Assembly: GCF_006874475.1 (NCBI RefSeq)
Contig: NZ_VIRM01000027.1
Location: forward strand, 1 to 64,000
Direction of reading: 5' to 3'
Length of the DNA: 64,000 nt
From: Microbispora hainanensis
GTDB lineage: Bacteria > Actinomycetota > Actinomycetes > Streptosporangiales > Streptosporangiaceae
Shown here: one piece after another, positions 17,480 to 26,247 of the stretch
How positions within the stretch are numbered: position 1 is the stretch's first letter
Layout: each line of letters opens with the position of its first letter
Notes under the pieces: model-generated
Seen by the model: only the letters and a program-made list of their open reading frames with translations
Told to the model about the DNA's origin: nothing
Database searches by the model: none
Program-made: the position numbers and the translations under genes

Positions 17480-18451
17480 ATGGCAGAGATCGGATTCACA
17501 CTCATGTCCGAGCAGTCGCCCGCCAAGGAGCTGGTGGAGGACGCCGTCGCCGCCGAGCGGGCGGGCTTCGACTACGCAGTCGTCTCCGACCACTACTTCC
17601 CATGGCTGGAGGAGATGGGCCACTCTCCGTACGCCTGGTCGGTGCTGGGCGCGGTGGCGCAGGCCACCGAACGGCTGCCGCTGATGACCTACGTGACGTG
17701 CCCGATCATGCGCTATCACCCGGCGGTGGTGGCGCAGAAGGCGGCCACGATGGGAGTGCTCAGCGACGGCCGGTTCACCCTCGGCGTGGGCGCGGGCGAG
17801 AACCTGAACGAGCACGTCGTGGGGCACGGCTGGCCGCCGGTCAACACGCGGCACGAGATGTTCCGCGAGGCCATCGAAATCATCAAGGAGCTCTTCCAGG
17901 GCGGCTATCGCAACTATCGCGGCGAGTATTTCGACATCGACTCGGCCCGCCTGTTCGACCTGCCGGAACGGCCGGTGCCCGTCGCGGTCGCCGCCTCCGG
18001 CGAGCAGTCGGTGGACATCGCGGCCGAGCTCGGCGACGGCCTCGTGGCGGTCGACCCGGACGGGCCGCTGGTGGGGAAGTTCGCCGCGTCCGGCGGCGAG
18101 GGCAAGCCCGTCTACGGCCAGCTCGCCGTCTGCTACGACCCTGACAGGGACGCCGCGGTCGAGCGCGCGCACCGCCTGTGGCGCTGGTCGGTGGCCGGCT
18201 GGAAGGTCATGGCGGAGCTGCCCGCGCCGGTCAACTTCGCCGCCGCCACCGAGACCGTACGGCCGGAGGACGTGGCCGGGAAGGTGCCCTGCGGCGCGGA
18301 CGCCGGCGCCGTGGTCGAGGCCGTGCGGAAGTACACCGAGGCCGGCTTCACCCACATCGCGCTCGTGCAGATCGGACGGGAACGCCAGCGGGAGTTCTTC
18401 GAGTGGTCGGAGAAGGAGCTGCTCCCCGTCCTACGTGATCTTCAGACGTGA
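17480..18451 (+). CDS. F420-dependent LLM-class oxidoreductase (G6PDH-like)
   Basis: 323 aa TIM-barrel enzyme of the luciferase-like family. EIGFTLMSEQ, DYAVVSDHYFPW, SPYAWSVLGAVAQAT, TYVTCPIMRYHPAVVAQKAAT and GRFTLGVGAGENLNEHV match the F420-dependent glucose-6-phosphate dehydrogenase-like subgroup. The substrate is not determined. ATG 17480 follows TAGGGG; it overlaps the convergent TauE gene by 10 bp. Reliance on F420 fits an actinomycete. Confidence 0.87.
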   Translation: MAEIGFTLMSEQSPAKELVEDAVAAERAGFDYAVVSDHYFPWLEEMGHSPYAWSVLGAVAQATERLPLMTYVTCPIMRYHPAVVAQKAATMGVLSDGRFTLGVGAGENLNEHVVGHGWPPVNTRHEMFREAIEIIKELFQGGYRNYRGEYFDIDSARLFDLPERPVPVAVAASGEQSVDIAAELGDGLVAVDPDGPLVGKFAASGGEGKPVYGQLAVCYDPDRDAAVERAHRLWRWSVAGWKVMAELPAPVNFAAATETVRPEDVAGKVPCGADAGAVVEAVRKYTEAGFTHIALVQIGRERQREFFEWSEKELLPVLRDLQT

Positions 18452-19404
18452 GATGACGTCGGGGCCTCCCGCCTCCAGGGGAGCGCGGGCAGGCCGCACC
18501 GCACCCGCAGGACCATCCAGAAGGCCGGGGCGAGCAGCAGCACGGCGACCAGCGCCCAGACGGTCTGGGTGTTGCCGACGCCGAACATCTTCAGCGCCGA
18601 GGCGAGCAGCACGAACGCCAGGACGCGGCGGATCAGCCCACCGGGGGCGCGCGAGGAGATCCGCGAGCCGAGGTAGACGCCGGGGATGGAGCCCACCAGC
18701 AGCGCGACCGTGACCGACAGCGTGAACTCGCCGAACAGCAGGTGCCCGAGCGCGGCCGACATGACGAGCGGCACGGCCTGGACCAGGTCGGTCCCGACGA
18801 GCTGGTTGGCCTTCAGCGCGGGGTAGAGCGCCAGCAGGGCCACGATGATCAGAGAGCCGGAGCCGACGGAGGTGATGCCGACCACCAGCCCGCCGACGGC
18901 TCCCACCAGCGCGGTCGGCAGCGGCCGTACGGCGACGGAGGGCATCTCGGTCGCGGCCGGTTCGCCGGGGGCGGCGGTGCGGCGGCCGGTCTCCGGGGTG
19001 CGGCCCTCGGCGCGGTCGCGCATCGCGAGGTAGCCGCGTACGGCCAGGCCCGCCGCCGCGATGAGCAGGGCGATGCCGAGACCCTTCTGGATCACCTCCT
19101 GCACGGCCTCGCCCCGGCCCAGCGCGCGGGCGATGAGCACTCCGCAGAACGCCGCGGGGACCGAGCCCGCGCACAGCCAGGCGACCAGTCGCAGGTTGAC
19201 GGTTCCCCGGCGCAGGTGCACGAGGCTGCCCACCGGTTTCATGACGGCGGCGGCGACGAGGTCGCTGGAGACGGCGGCGAGGGGCGGCACGCCGAAGAAC
19301 GTCACGAGCATGGGGGTCATGAGGGCCCCGCCGCCCATCCCGGTCAGGCCGACGACGACGGCGACCAGGAACGAGCCGATCGCCATGGTGTAGTCGAAAT
19401 GCAC
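18442..19404 (-). CDS. TauE/SafE family sulfite/anion exporter
   Basis: 320 aa with about eight hydrophobic segments. Paired glycine-rich motifs are visible: GLTGMGGGALMTPML in the N half and GITSVGSGSLIIVALL in the C half, plus PVGSLVHLRRGTVNL. The family exports sulfite or organosulfonates across the membrane. The nearby sulfite-oxidase-like gene may make a functional link, but this is inference. The 272 bp upstream to 19676 contain no recognisable gene. Confidence 0.88.
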   Translation of the reverse strand: MHFDYTMAIGSFLVAVVVGLTGMGGGALMTPMLVTFFGVPPLAAVSSDLVAAAVMKPVGSLVHLRRGTVNLRLVAWLCAGSVPAAFCGVLIARALGRGEAVQEVIQKGLGIALLIAAAGLAVRGYLAMRDRAEGRTPETGRRTAAPGEPAATEMPSVAVRPLPTALVGAVGGLVVGITSVGSGSLIIVALLALYPALKANQLVGTDLVQAVPLVMSAALGHLLFGEFTLSVTVALLVGSIPGVYLGSRISSRAPGGLIRRVLAFVLLASALKMFGVGNTQTVWALVAVLLLAPAFWMVLRVRCGLPALPWRREAPTSSHV

Positions 19405-19676
19405 CCGCTAACCCTACCTAACCCATCGGAATTACGGATACCCCCATCTGATGGTGAACCTTTCGTGCTTAACCGGTTCGGCCGATCACTCGCGGCGTAC
19501 CCCGCGAGGGGCCGGTCACCCGCGTCCGGCCGGGCCTTCTCGCCGCACCGGAGACTTGTGGGGGTAGCGTAGGGATCACACAGGTGATCAGCCGTTGACG
19601 TGGTGGTCGCCCACCCAATACCTTGGCCGCACCTTATCCGGTTAAGTATGGTGATAGAGGGGCTGGGGATGCGGCG

Positions 19677-20579
19677 ATGACCGTCCTCGCGGTGGACATC
19701 GGCGGCACGAAGTTCGCCGCCGCGGCCGTCGCGCCCGACGGAGAGATGCTGGCCCGCGCCGAGGTGCCGCTGGGCGGCCCGGGGTCGGCCGACCGCACGC
19801 TGTCGGAGGTCGTGGGCCGGATAACCGAGCGCGTGCCGCCCGCCCGGCTCGACGGCATCGGAGTGGGCTCGGCCGGGCCGCTCGACCCTCACAAGGGCAC
19901 GGTCAGCCCGGTGAACATCCCGGCCTGGCGCGAGTTTCCGCTGGTCGACACGCTCGGCGAGGTGCTGCCCGGCCGGCCCGTACGGCTCGCCGGAGACGCC
20001 CAGTGCATGGCGCTCGGGGAGTGGTGGCGCGGCCTGGGCGGGGACGGCGCGGCCCGGAGCCGGGCCATGCTCGGCATGGTGGTCTCCACCGGCGTCGGCG
20101 GCGGCTTCGTCCTCGACGGCGTGCCGTACGTCGGCCCGACCGGCAACGCCGGGCACATCGGTCACATCACCGTCGATCCCGGCGGCGAGCCCTGCCCCTG
20201 CGGCGGCGTCGGCTGCGTCGAGACCATCGCGAGCGGGCCCGGCATGGTCCGCTGGGCCACCGCGAACGGCTGGACCGGTGCGGACGCCAGGGCGCTGGCC
20301 GCCGACGCCCGGGCCGGGCACCCCACCGCCATGACCGCCTTCCGGCGCGCGGCCGGCGCGCTGGCCACCGCCGTGCTCACGGCGTCCGCCCTGTTCGACC
20401 TCGACCACGTCGTCATCGGAGGGGGCGTGGCCGCTGCGGGGCCGATCCTGTTCGACCCGCTCAGGCAGGCGATCGAGAGGAACGCCGGGCTCGGCTTCCT
20501 GCGGCGCCTGCGGGTGGACCCGACCTCCCTGGGGCGCGACGCCGGGCTGTTCGGCGCCGCCGCCCTCGTCCTGCTGTAG
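19677..20579 (+). CDS. ROK-family glucokinase-like sugar kinase
   Basis: 300 aa. ATP-binding VDIGGTKFAAAAV, the active-site HIGHITVD loop and the ROK zinc motif CPCGGVGCVE are complete. The catalytic Asp lies in RLAGDAQCMALGEWW. It phosphorylates glucose or a related hexose in the cytoplasm. ROK proteins with an N-terminal HTH are repressors; this one has none, so it is a kinase. The gene stands alone downstream of a 272-bp intergenic stretch. Confidence 0.9.
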   Translation: MTVLAVDIGGTKFAAAAVAPDGEMLARAEVPLGGPGSADRTLSEVVGRITERVPPARLDGIGVGSAGPLDPHKGTVSPVNIPAWREFPLVDTLGEVLPGRPVRLAGDAQCMALGEWWRGLGGDGAARSRAMLGMVVSTGVGGGFVLDGVPYVGPTGNAGHIGHITVDPGGEPCPCGGVGCVETIASGPGMVRWATANGWTGADARALAADARAGHPTAMTAFRRAAGALATAVLTASALFDLDHVVIGGGVAAAGPILFDPLRQAIERNAGLGFLRRLRVDPTSLGRDAGLFGAAALVLL

Positions 20580-20688
20580 GACGACGACCCGGCACCTTCT
20601 ATATCGACGACATCAGGGCAGAGAAGGGGCAAAGGTACTCTGGAGTAACCGACAGGAATCGGGGGCCGGCCATGACGGGAACGCACAG

Positions 20689-22428
20689 GTGAAAGGCGCC
20701 ACCGGTTCGACCGGCCCTCCACGCGGGGCGGTGCGGCCGGCCCCCGGCCTCTTGGCGGCGCTGCTCGACGGCAGCGGCGAAGGCATCGTGCTCTGCGACG
20801 CGGACGGCGTCGTGACGCTGGCCAACGCGGCGGCGGTCCGCCTGATGCCCGGAGTCGAGCCGGGCCTGCCCGCGCCCGCGCCGCTCGGCGCCGTCCCGTC
20901 CGCCCCCGACGGCCGGACCGTGATCCACGGCGGCCGGGCGATCCGGATACGCGCCGAGGCGGTCGGCGACGGCCGCCTCGCCTGGTATCTCGCCGACCTG
21001 GACGCGGCGCCGCGGACCGAGTTCCTGCTGGAGGCCGGCCGCCGCCTGTCCGCCTCGCTCAACCCGCGCCGGTGCGCCAGGGCCGCGACGGAGCTGGCCG
21101 CCGACTTCCTGTGCGACGTGGCGGTCGTGCTGCTGCCGGCCACCGTCCGCCGCCGGATGGAGTGGGTGCGCGCCGTCTCCGGACGGCCCGGCCCGGAGGA
21201 GGGCACCCTGCCGGTCGCCGAGGCGGCGCAGGTGCCCGGCCTGACCGACGCGCTCGCGGGCCTGCGGCACGGCACCTCAGGGCAGCATGCTCCGGGAGAC
21301 ACAGGGCAGCATGCCCCGGGAGGCACAGGGCAGCATGCCCCGGGAGGCACAGGGCAGCATGTCCCGGGAGACACAGGGCAGGACCCGGGCGGCGTCCCGG
21401 AGTGGCTGCTGCCGGAGGGGTTCGGGCCCGTGGGTCACCTGCTGGTGCTCCCGCTGCCCGGCAACGGTGTGCCCGCCGGGGCGATCGTGCTCGCCCGCCG
21501 CCCCGGGCGGTCGCCGTTCGACGACGACGACGAGAGGATGGCGCGCGACCTCGCGACCCGGGCCGGCGCCGCGATCTCCGCGGCCTCCCTGTTCCGGGAG
21601 CAGAGCGCGATCAACGCCATCCTGACCGGCGACCTGCTGCCGCCTGAGCTGCCGGAGATCGCGGGCATGCGGCTCGCCGGCCGGCTGCGGGCCTCGCAGC
21701 AGGCGGGCGCCATCGGCGGCGACTTCTACGACGTCTACCTGCCCGACACGGCTACAGACACGGCCCCCGACGACGGGATCGTGGAGCGGCCGCCGCTGGT
21801 CATCCTGGGCGACGTCTGCGGCAAGGGCGCCCGCGCGGCGGTCCTGGCCGGTCAGGTCCGGCACAGCCTGCGCACGCTGCTGCTGCTGGAAAGCCGCACC
21901 GACCGGCTGCTCGAACTGCTCAACCGGTCGCTGCTCGCCTCCCCGTCGCCGCACTCCTACGTGACGATGATCCTGGCCGCGCTGCGGACCGCACCCGGCG
22001 ATCACGTGCTGGTGGACCTGGCGGTGGCCGGGCACCCGCCGCCGCTGGTCCTGCGCCGGGACGGCACGGTGGAGGAGGTCGCCGCACGGGGGTCCATCCT
22101 CGGCGTGTTGAAGCAGATCAGCCTGTGGCCCGCCACGCTCGACCTCGCGCCCGGCGAGGTGTGCCTGCTGTACAGCGACGGCATCACCGAGGCGTTCGGC
22201 GGCCCGGGCGGCCGGGAGATGTTCGGCGAGGAACGGCTGAAGGCGGCGCTCGCCACCTGCGCGGGAATGCCGGTCGAGGCCCTGGTGGAGCGCCTGGAAC
22301 AGCTCAGCACCGAGTGGTTGGGCGGCGGTCTGGGCGGCGGTGTGGGCGGCGCTCCCGGCACCGGGTTGGGCACAGGGCCGCAGGACGACCGCGCCCTGCT
22401 TGCCGTACGGGCCGGGAGGCCGGGGTGA
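20689..22428 (+). CDS. PAS/GAF-type SpoIIE (PP2C) serine phosphatase
   Basis: 579 aa. An N-terminal PAS-like segment (LLDGSGEGIVLCDADGVV, about 20-90) is followed by a GAF-like region (about 110-315) that is split by an eight-residue tandem repeat. The C-terminal PP2C domain (about 330-575) has metal-binding motifs GGDFYDVY, LGDVCGKGARAA, LYSDGITEAFG and DDRALLAVR. Such phosphatases dephosphorylate STAS anti-anti-sigma proteins in partner switching; a STAS gene lies two genes downstream. GTG 20689 starts the frame. Four nt separate it from the B12-binding gene. No RsbW-type kinase gene lies in this unit. Confidence 0.88.
   Translation: MKGATGSTGPPRGAVRPAPGLLAALLDGSGEGIVLCDADGVVTLANAAAVRLMPGVEPGLPAPAPLGAVPSAPDGRTVIHGGRAIRIRAEAVGDGRLAWYLADLDAAPRTEFLLEAGRRLSASLNPRRCARAATELAADFLCDVAVVLLPATVRRRMEWVRAVSGRPGPEEGTLPVAEAAQVPGLTDALAGLRHGTSGQHAPGDTGQHAPGGTGQHAPGGTGQHVPGDTGQDPGGVPEWLLPEGFGPVGHLLVLPLPGNGVPAGAIVLARRPGRSPFDDDDERMARDLATRAGAAISAASLFREQSAINAILTGDLLPPELPEIAGMRLAGRLRASQQAGAIGGDFYDVYLPDTATDTAPDDGIVERPPLVILGDVCGKGARAAVLAGQVRHSLRTLLLLESRTDRLLELLNRSLLASPSPHSYVTMILAALRTAPGDHVLVDLAVAGHPPPLVLRRDGTVEEVAARGSILGVLKQISLWPATLDLAPGEVCLLYSDGITEAFGGPGGREMFGEERLKAALATCAGMPVEALVERLEQLSTEWLGGGLGGGVGGAPGTGLGTGPQDDRALLAVRAGRPG
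21278..21373. repeat. 24-bp in-frame tandem repeat, four units
   Basis: Unit CAGGGCAGCATGCCCCGGGA plus GGCA, four copies and a partial fifth, within the phosphatase gene. Encodes repeated GTGQHAPG in the GAF-like region, so copy number changes would alter linker length without breaking the frame. Confidence 0.95.
22319..22354. repeat. 12-bp in-frame repeat, three units
   Basis: TGGGCGGCGGTC-like units near the 3' end of the phosphatase gene, encoding a Gly-rich GGGLGGGVGGA stretch. Confidence 0.9.
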
Positions 22429-22432
22429 TGAC

Positions 22433-23500
22433 ATGGTGACGATGGACCTGGCGGCGGTCACCGAGCGCTACCTGGACCTGATCGGCCGGGCCGACGAGTA
22501 CGGCGCGGTCGACCTGGCCCTGGGTCTGATCGACGAGGGCGTGCCCGCCGAGGACGTGCTGCTGCGGGTCGTCGCCGCCGGCCAGCGCCGGGTGGGCGAG
22601 CTGTGGGCGTCGAACGAGTGGTCGGTCGCGCGCGAGCACGGCGCGACCGCGGTCAGCGAGCGCGTCGTGGCCGCCGTCAGTGGGCGCGTACGACCTGCGG
22701 CGACCCGCGGCCGGGTGGTCGTGGCCTGCGCCGACGGCGAATATCACGCGTTGCCTGCCCGCATCATGGCGGAGGTGCTGCGCCTGCGGGGATGGCGGGT
22801 CGACTTCCTGGGGGCCAGCGTGCCCGGCCCGCACCTGATCACGCACCTGCACCAGACCGGGCCCGACGTGGTCGCGCTCGGCTGCACGCTGGCCACCCGG
22901 CTGCCCCGCGCGCACGCCACCATCTCGGCCTGCCAGGCCGTGGGCGTTCCCGTGCTGGCCGGTGGGGCCGGGTTCGGCGCCGACGGCCGCTACGCCCGCC
23001 TGCTCGGCGCGGACGCCTGGGCGCCCACCGCCGATGCCGCGGCCGACCGGCTCGCCGCCGGGCTTCCGTCCTTCCCCGCCGCCCACGACGGCGGGGCCGC
23101 CGCGGCTCGTCTCGGCGGCGAGGAGTACGCCTACCTGGCCCGGCATCGCGCCGAACTGCTGTCGCGCGTCATGGACAGGCTCGGGGAGCACACCGGCGAG
23201 GATCTCGGTCACATCGCCGACTATCTGATCGCCGCGATGTACGTCCACGACTCCGTGCTGTTCACCGATTTCGTCACCTGGACCTGCCAGGTGACGGCGG
23301 CCAGGAACGTGCCCGCGGAGTCCGTCGTGCTCGGGCTGCGTGTTCTCCATGATTTACTGACCGACTGCCCCGACACCCGCGTGGTGCTGGACCAGGGCGT
23401 CGCCGCGGCACAGACGTGCTGTGCCCATCACTGTGCCCATCACTGTGCCGATCACTGTGCCGATCACTGTGCGGATCAACGAGCAGAGACGAGGGTCTGA
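22433..23500 (+). CDS. Cobalamin-binding sensor protein, CarH-like without DNA-binding domain
   Basis: 355 aa. A helical-bundle domain (residues 5-85) carries W58-x9-E68-H69 (LWASNEWSVAREH), the motif that covers the cobalamin in the CarH photoreceptor. A Rossmann-type B12 domain (about 93-215) has E103-x-H105 (DGEYHALP), the expected lower axial histidine. The His that follows Trp in CarH and binds the upper face after illumination is Ala here. There is no MerR-type HTH; residues 220-335 form a further helical domain. The C-terminus is a repeat-encoded Cys/His tail (CAHHCAHHCADH). It sits between phosphatase and STAS genes and shares TGATG with the latter, suggesting a sensor in partner switching. 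Confidence 0.82.
   Translation: MVTMDLAAVTERYLDLIGRADEYGAVDLALGLIDEGVPAEDVLLRVVAAGQRRVGELWASNEWSVAREHGATAVSERVVAAVSGRVRPAATRGRVVVACADGEYHALPARIMAEVLRLRGWRVDFLGASVPGPHLITHLHQTGPDVVALGCTLATRLPRAHATISACQAVGVPVLAGGAGFGADGRYARLLGADAWAPTADAAADRLAAGLPSFPAAHDGGAAAARLGGEEYAYLARHRAELLSRVMDRLGEHTGEDLGHIADYLIAAMYVHDSVLFTDFVTWTCQVTAARNVPAESVVLGLRVLHDLLTDCPDTRVVLDQGVAAAQTCCAHHCAHHCADHCADHCADQRAETRV
23420..23479. repeat. 12-bp in-frame tandem repeat, five units
   Basis: Unit TGTGCCCATCAC, five copies ending 20 bp before the stop of the B12-binding gene. Encodes a Cys/His-rich tail that could bind metal. Confidence 0.95.
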
Positions 23501-23826
23501 TGAAGGACACGCCCCCGTTCCAGGTCGAGTCGCTCACCCCCGAGCCCGGCACGGCGCGCCTGGTGATGACCGGCGAGCTCGACTACACCACGGCGGACGA
23601 CGCGTCCGCGGAGGTGGCCAAGGCGCTCGCGGCGGGCGTCGGCGTGCTCGAATTCGACCTGGCGGGGCTGCAGTTCATCGACTCGTCGGGCATGGCGGTG
23701 GTGATGAACGCCTACATCGGCGCGCAGGAGCGCGGGACGGCCTTCCGGATCGTCGCCCTCACCCCCTATCTGCGCCATCTGATCGAGGTCGTCGCCCTCG
23801 ACGACGTGCTCGACCTGCCCGGCTGA
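23500..23826 (+). CDS. STAS-domain anti-anti-sigma factor
   Basis: 108 aa, a single STAS domain like RsbV/SpoIIAA. The phosphorylation loop is FIDSSGMAVV, with Ser62/63 as acceptor after Asp61. It would bind an anti-sigma kinase when unphosphorylated and be reset by the SpoIIE phosphatase two genes upstream. Its start overlaps the stop of the B12 gene (TGATG). The stop falls in the first unit of a 12-bp tandem repeat. Confidence 0.92.
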   Translation: MKDTPPFQVESLTPEPGTARLVMTGELDYTTADDASAEVAKALAAGVGVLEFDLAGLQFIDSSGMAVVMNAYIGAQERGTAFRIVALTPYLRHLIEVVALDDVLDLPG

Positions 23827-23868
23827 AATCCGGGCTGAAATCCCTGCTGATATCTGGGCTGAGACAAT
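23821..23868. repeat. 12-bp tandem repeat at the STAS stop codon, four units
   Basis: GGCTGAAATCCG-like units; the first holds the STAS TGA stop and each unit repeats CTGA. It fills almost the whole gap between the STAS gene and hypF. Confidence 0.9.
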
Positions 23869-23874
23869 GGGCGG

Positions 23875-26247
23875 GTGAGCAGGCGTGCCGTCGCCGTCCG
23901 GATCGAGGGGATCGTGCAGGGGGTCGGCTTCCGGCCCTTCGTGTACGGCCTCGCCACGCGGCTCGGCCTCGCCGGGCTGGTCGGCAACGACGAGCGCGGG
24001 GTCTTCATCGAGGTCGAGGGCGGCAGCGCGCCGGTCGAGGAGTTCCTGGCCGCGCTGACCGGCGACCCGCCGCCGCTGGCGGTCATCGAGCGGATCAGCA
24101 CGGCCCCGGCGCCCGTCACCGGCCGCAGCACCTTCGTGATCGCGCCGAGCACGGCCGGTGGGGACCGGCACGCGCTCGTCTCGCCGGACGTGGCGACCTG
24201 TGACGCCTGCCTGCGCGACCTGACCGACCCGGCCGATCGCAGGTGCGGCTACGCCTTCACCAACTGCACCGGCTGCGGCCCGCGTTTCACCATCGTCCGC
24301 GACGTGCCCTACGACCGGGCCAAGACCACGATGGCGGGCTTCCGGATGTGCGCGGACTGCGCCCGGGAATACCACGACCCCGGCGACCGGCGCTTCCACG
24401 CCCAGCCCGTGTGCTGTCCCGCCTGCGGGCCCGGCCTGCGCTTCGTGGGGCCCGAGGGCTCCGGTGACCCCGGCGCGGACCCGCTGGAGCGGGCCGTGCG
24501 GCTGCTGCGGGAGGGCGGCGTCCTGGCGGTCAAGGGACTCGGCGGCTACCACCTGGCGGCGCTCGCGGCGGACGAACCCGCGGTGGCCGCGCTGCGGTCG
24601 CGCAAGCACCGCGAGGACAAGCCGTTCGCGGTGATGGCCGGCGACGCGGCCGCGGCGCGGCGGCTGTGCGTGGTGGACCCGGCCGAGGAGCGCCTGCTGA
24701 CCGGTGCCGCCCGCCCCGTCGTGTTGCTCCGGCGCCGGCCGGACGCACCCGTCGCGCCGTCCGCGGCGCCCGGCAACCGGTGGCTGGGGGTGCTCCTGCC
24801 CTACACCCCGCTGCACCACCTGCTGCTCCGGGCGTTGGGTGAGCCGATCGTGCTGACCAGCGGAAACGTGTCCGATGAGCCGATCGCCTACCGGGACGAG
24901 GACGCCCTGGAACGGCTCGGCGGCATCGCCGACGCCTTCCTGACCCACGACCGCCCCATCCACATCCGTACGGACGACTCGGTCGTACGGGTCTTCCGGG
25001 GCCGTGACCTGCCGATCAGGCGGTCGCGGGGATACGTGCCGCACCCGCTGCCGCTCGCCCGGGCCGCGCCGCGGCCCGTGCTCGCCTGCGGCGCCGAGCT
25101 GAAGCACACGTTCTGCCTGGTCAAGGACGACCGGGCGTTCGTCTCCCACCACATCGGCGACCTGGAGAACTACGAGACCCTGCGGTCGTTCACCGAGGGC
25201 GTCGAGCATTTCCGGCGGCTGTTCGACATCACGCCCGAGATCGTCGCCCACGACCTGCACCCCGACTATCTGTCCACCAAGTGGGCCCTCGACCAGGACG
25301 CGGACCTCGTCGGCGTGCAGCACCACCACGCCCACATCGCCTCCTGCCTGGCCGACAACGGCATCGGAGGCACGGTCGAAGGCATGGTCGCGGGCCCGGT
25401 CGTGGGAGTGGCGTTCGACGGGCTCGGCTACGGCTCGGACGGCACGTTGTGGGGCGGCGAGTTCCTCGTCGCCGACCTGGCCGGCTTCGAACGGGCGGGT
25501 CACCTCGCGCCGGTGCCGATGCCCGGGGGCGTGACCGCGATCCGGCAGCCCTGGCGCATGGCGGCCGCCTATCTCGATCTCGCCTACGACGGCGACGTCC
25601 CGGAGGACCTGGACGTCGTACAGCGCAACGCCGGGCAGTGGGCGGCCGTCGTCGCGCTGGCCCGCCGGGGTGTCGACTCGCACCTCACCTCCAGCATGGG
25701 CCGCCTGTTCGACGCCGTGGCGGCCGTCGCGGGCGTCCGCGACGCGATCACCTACGAGGGCCAGGCCGCGGTCGAGTTCGAGCAGCTCGCCGATCCCGCG
25801 GTGGACGACGCGTACACCTGCGGCCTCGTCGAGACGGGCTCGGGGTTCGCCGTGCCGGGTGCGGCGCTGGTCCGCGCGGTCGCCGACGACCTGCGGGCCG
25901 GTGTGCCGCGCGACGTCGTCGCCGCGCGGTTCCACAACGCCGTGGCCCGCGTCGTCGCCGACGGCTGCGCCCTGATCCAGGCGGCCTGCGGCCTGTCCAC
26001 GGTCGCGTTGTCCGGCGGGGTGTTCCAGAACCTGCTGCTGCTCGGCCGGGCCGTGACCCTGCTGGAGGAGCGCGGCTTCACGGTGCTCACCCACCACCGC
26101 GTCCCCCCGAACGACGGCGGCGTCAGCCTCGGTCAGGCCGCCGTCGCCGCCGCGATGGCGGCGAACTCGCCGATCAGCGGGGTGCGGCGGGAGCTGTCCC
26201 AGGCCAGGCACACCTGGTTGGGCGGGATGTCGGCGACCGGCACGTAG
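23875..26247 (+). CDS. hypF: Carbamoyltransferase HypF (hydrogenase maturation)
   Basis: 790 aa. It supplies the cyanide ligands of the NiFe site by moving carbamoyl from carbamoyl phosphate to HypE. Domains in order: acylphosphatase-like (VRIEGIVQGVGFRPFVYGLA), two zinc-finger motifs (CDACLRDLTDP with CTGC; CADC with CCPAC), a YrdC-like domain (about 200-385) and a Kae1-like domain (VQHHHAHIASC, AFDGLGYGSDGTLWGGE). The last 38 codons run through the 3' end of the convergent LysR gene (115-bp overlap). It is on the opposite strand from hypACDE. GTG 23875 is the only good start. Confidence 0.95.
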   Translation: MSRRAVAVRIEGIVQGVGFRPFVYGLATRLGLAGLVGNDERGVFIEVEGGSAPVEEFLAALTGDPPPLAVIERISTAPAPVTGRSTFVIAPSTAGGDRHALVSPDVATCDACLRDLTDPADRRCGYAFTNCTGCGPRFTIVRDVPYDRAKTTMAGFRMCADCAREYHDPGDRRFHAQPVCCPACGPGLRFVGPEGSGDPGADPLERAVRLLREGGVLAVKGLGGYHLAALAADEPAVAALRSRKHREDKPFAVMAGDAAAARRLCVVDPAEERLLTGAARPVVLLRRRPDAPVAPSAAPGNRWLGVLLPYTPLHHLLLRALGEPIVLTSGNVSDEPIAYRDEDALERLGGIADAFLTHDRPIHIRTDDSVVRVFRGRDLPIRRSRGYVPHPLPLARAAPRPVLACGAELKHTFCLVKDDRAFVSHHIGDLENYETLRSFTEGVEHFRRLFDITPEIVAHDLHPDYLSTKWALDQDADLVGVQHHHAHIASCLADNGIGGTVEGMVAGPVVGVAFDGLGYGSDGTLWGGEFLVADLAGFERAGHLAPVPMPGGVTAIRQPWRMAAAYLDLAYDGDVPEDLDVVQRNAGQWAAVVALARRGVDSHLTSSMGRLFDAVAAVAGVRDAITYEGQAAVEFEQLADPAVDDAYTCGLVETGSGFAVPGAALVRAVADDLRAGVPRDVVAARFHNAVARVVADGCALIQAACGLSTVALSGGVFQNLLLLGRAVTLLEERGFTVLTHHRVPPNDGGVSLGQAAVAAAMAANSPISGVRRELSQARHTWLGGMSATGT

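Noticed and set aside
21278..21373. Direct repeats as a possible CRISPR array
   Set aside because: Units are contiguous without unique spacers and lie in frame inside a phosphatase gene. None of the arrays in the window has repeat-spacer structure.
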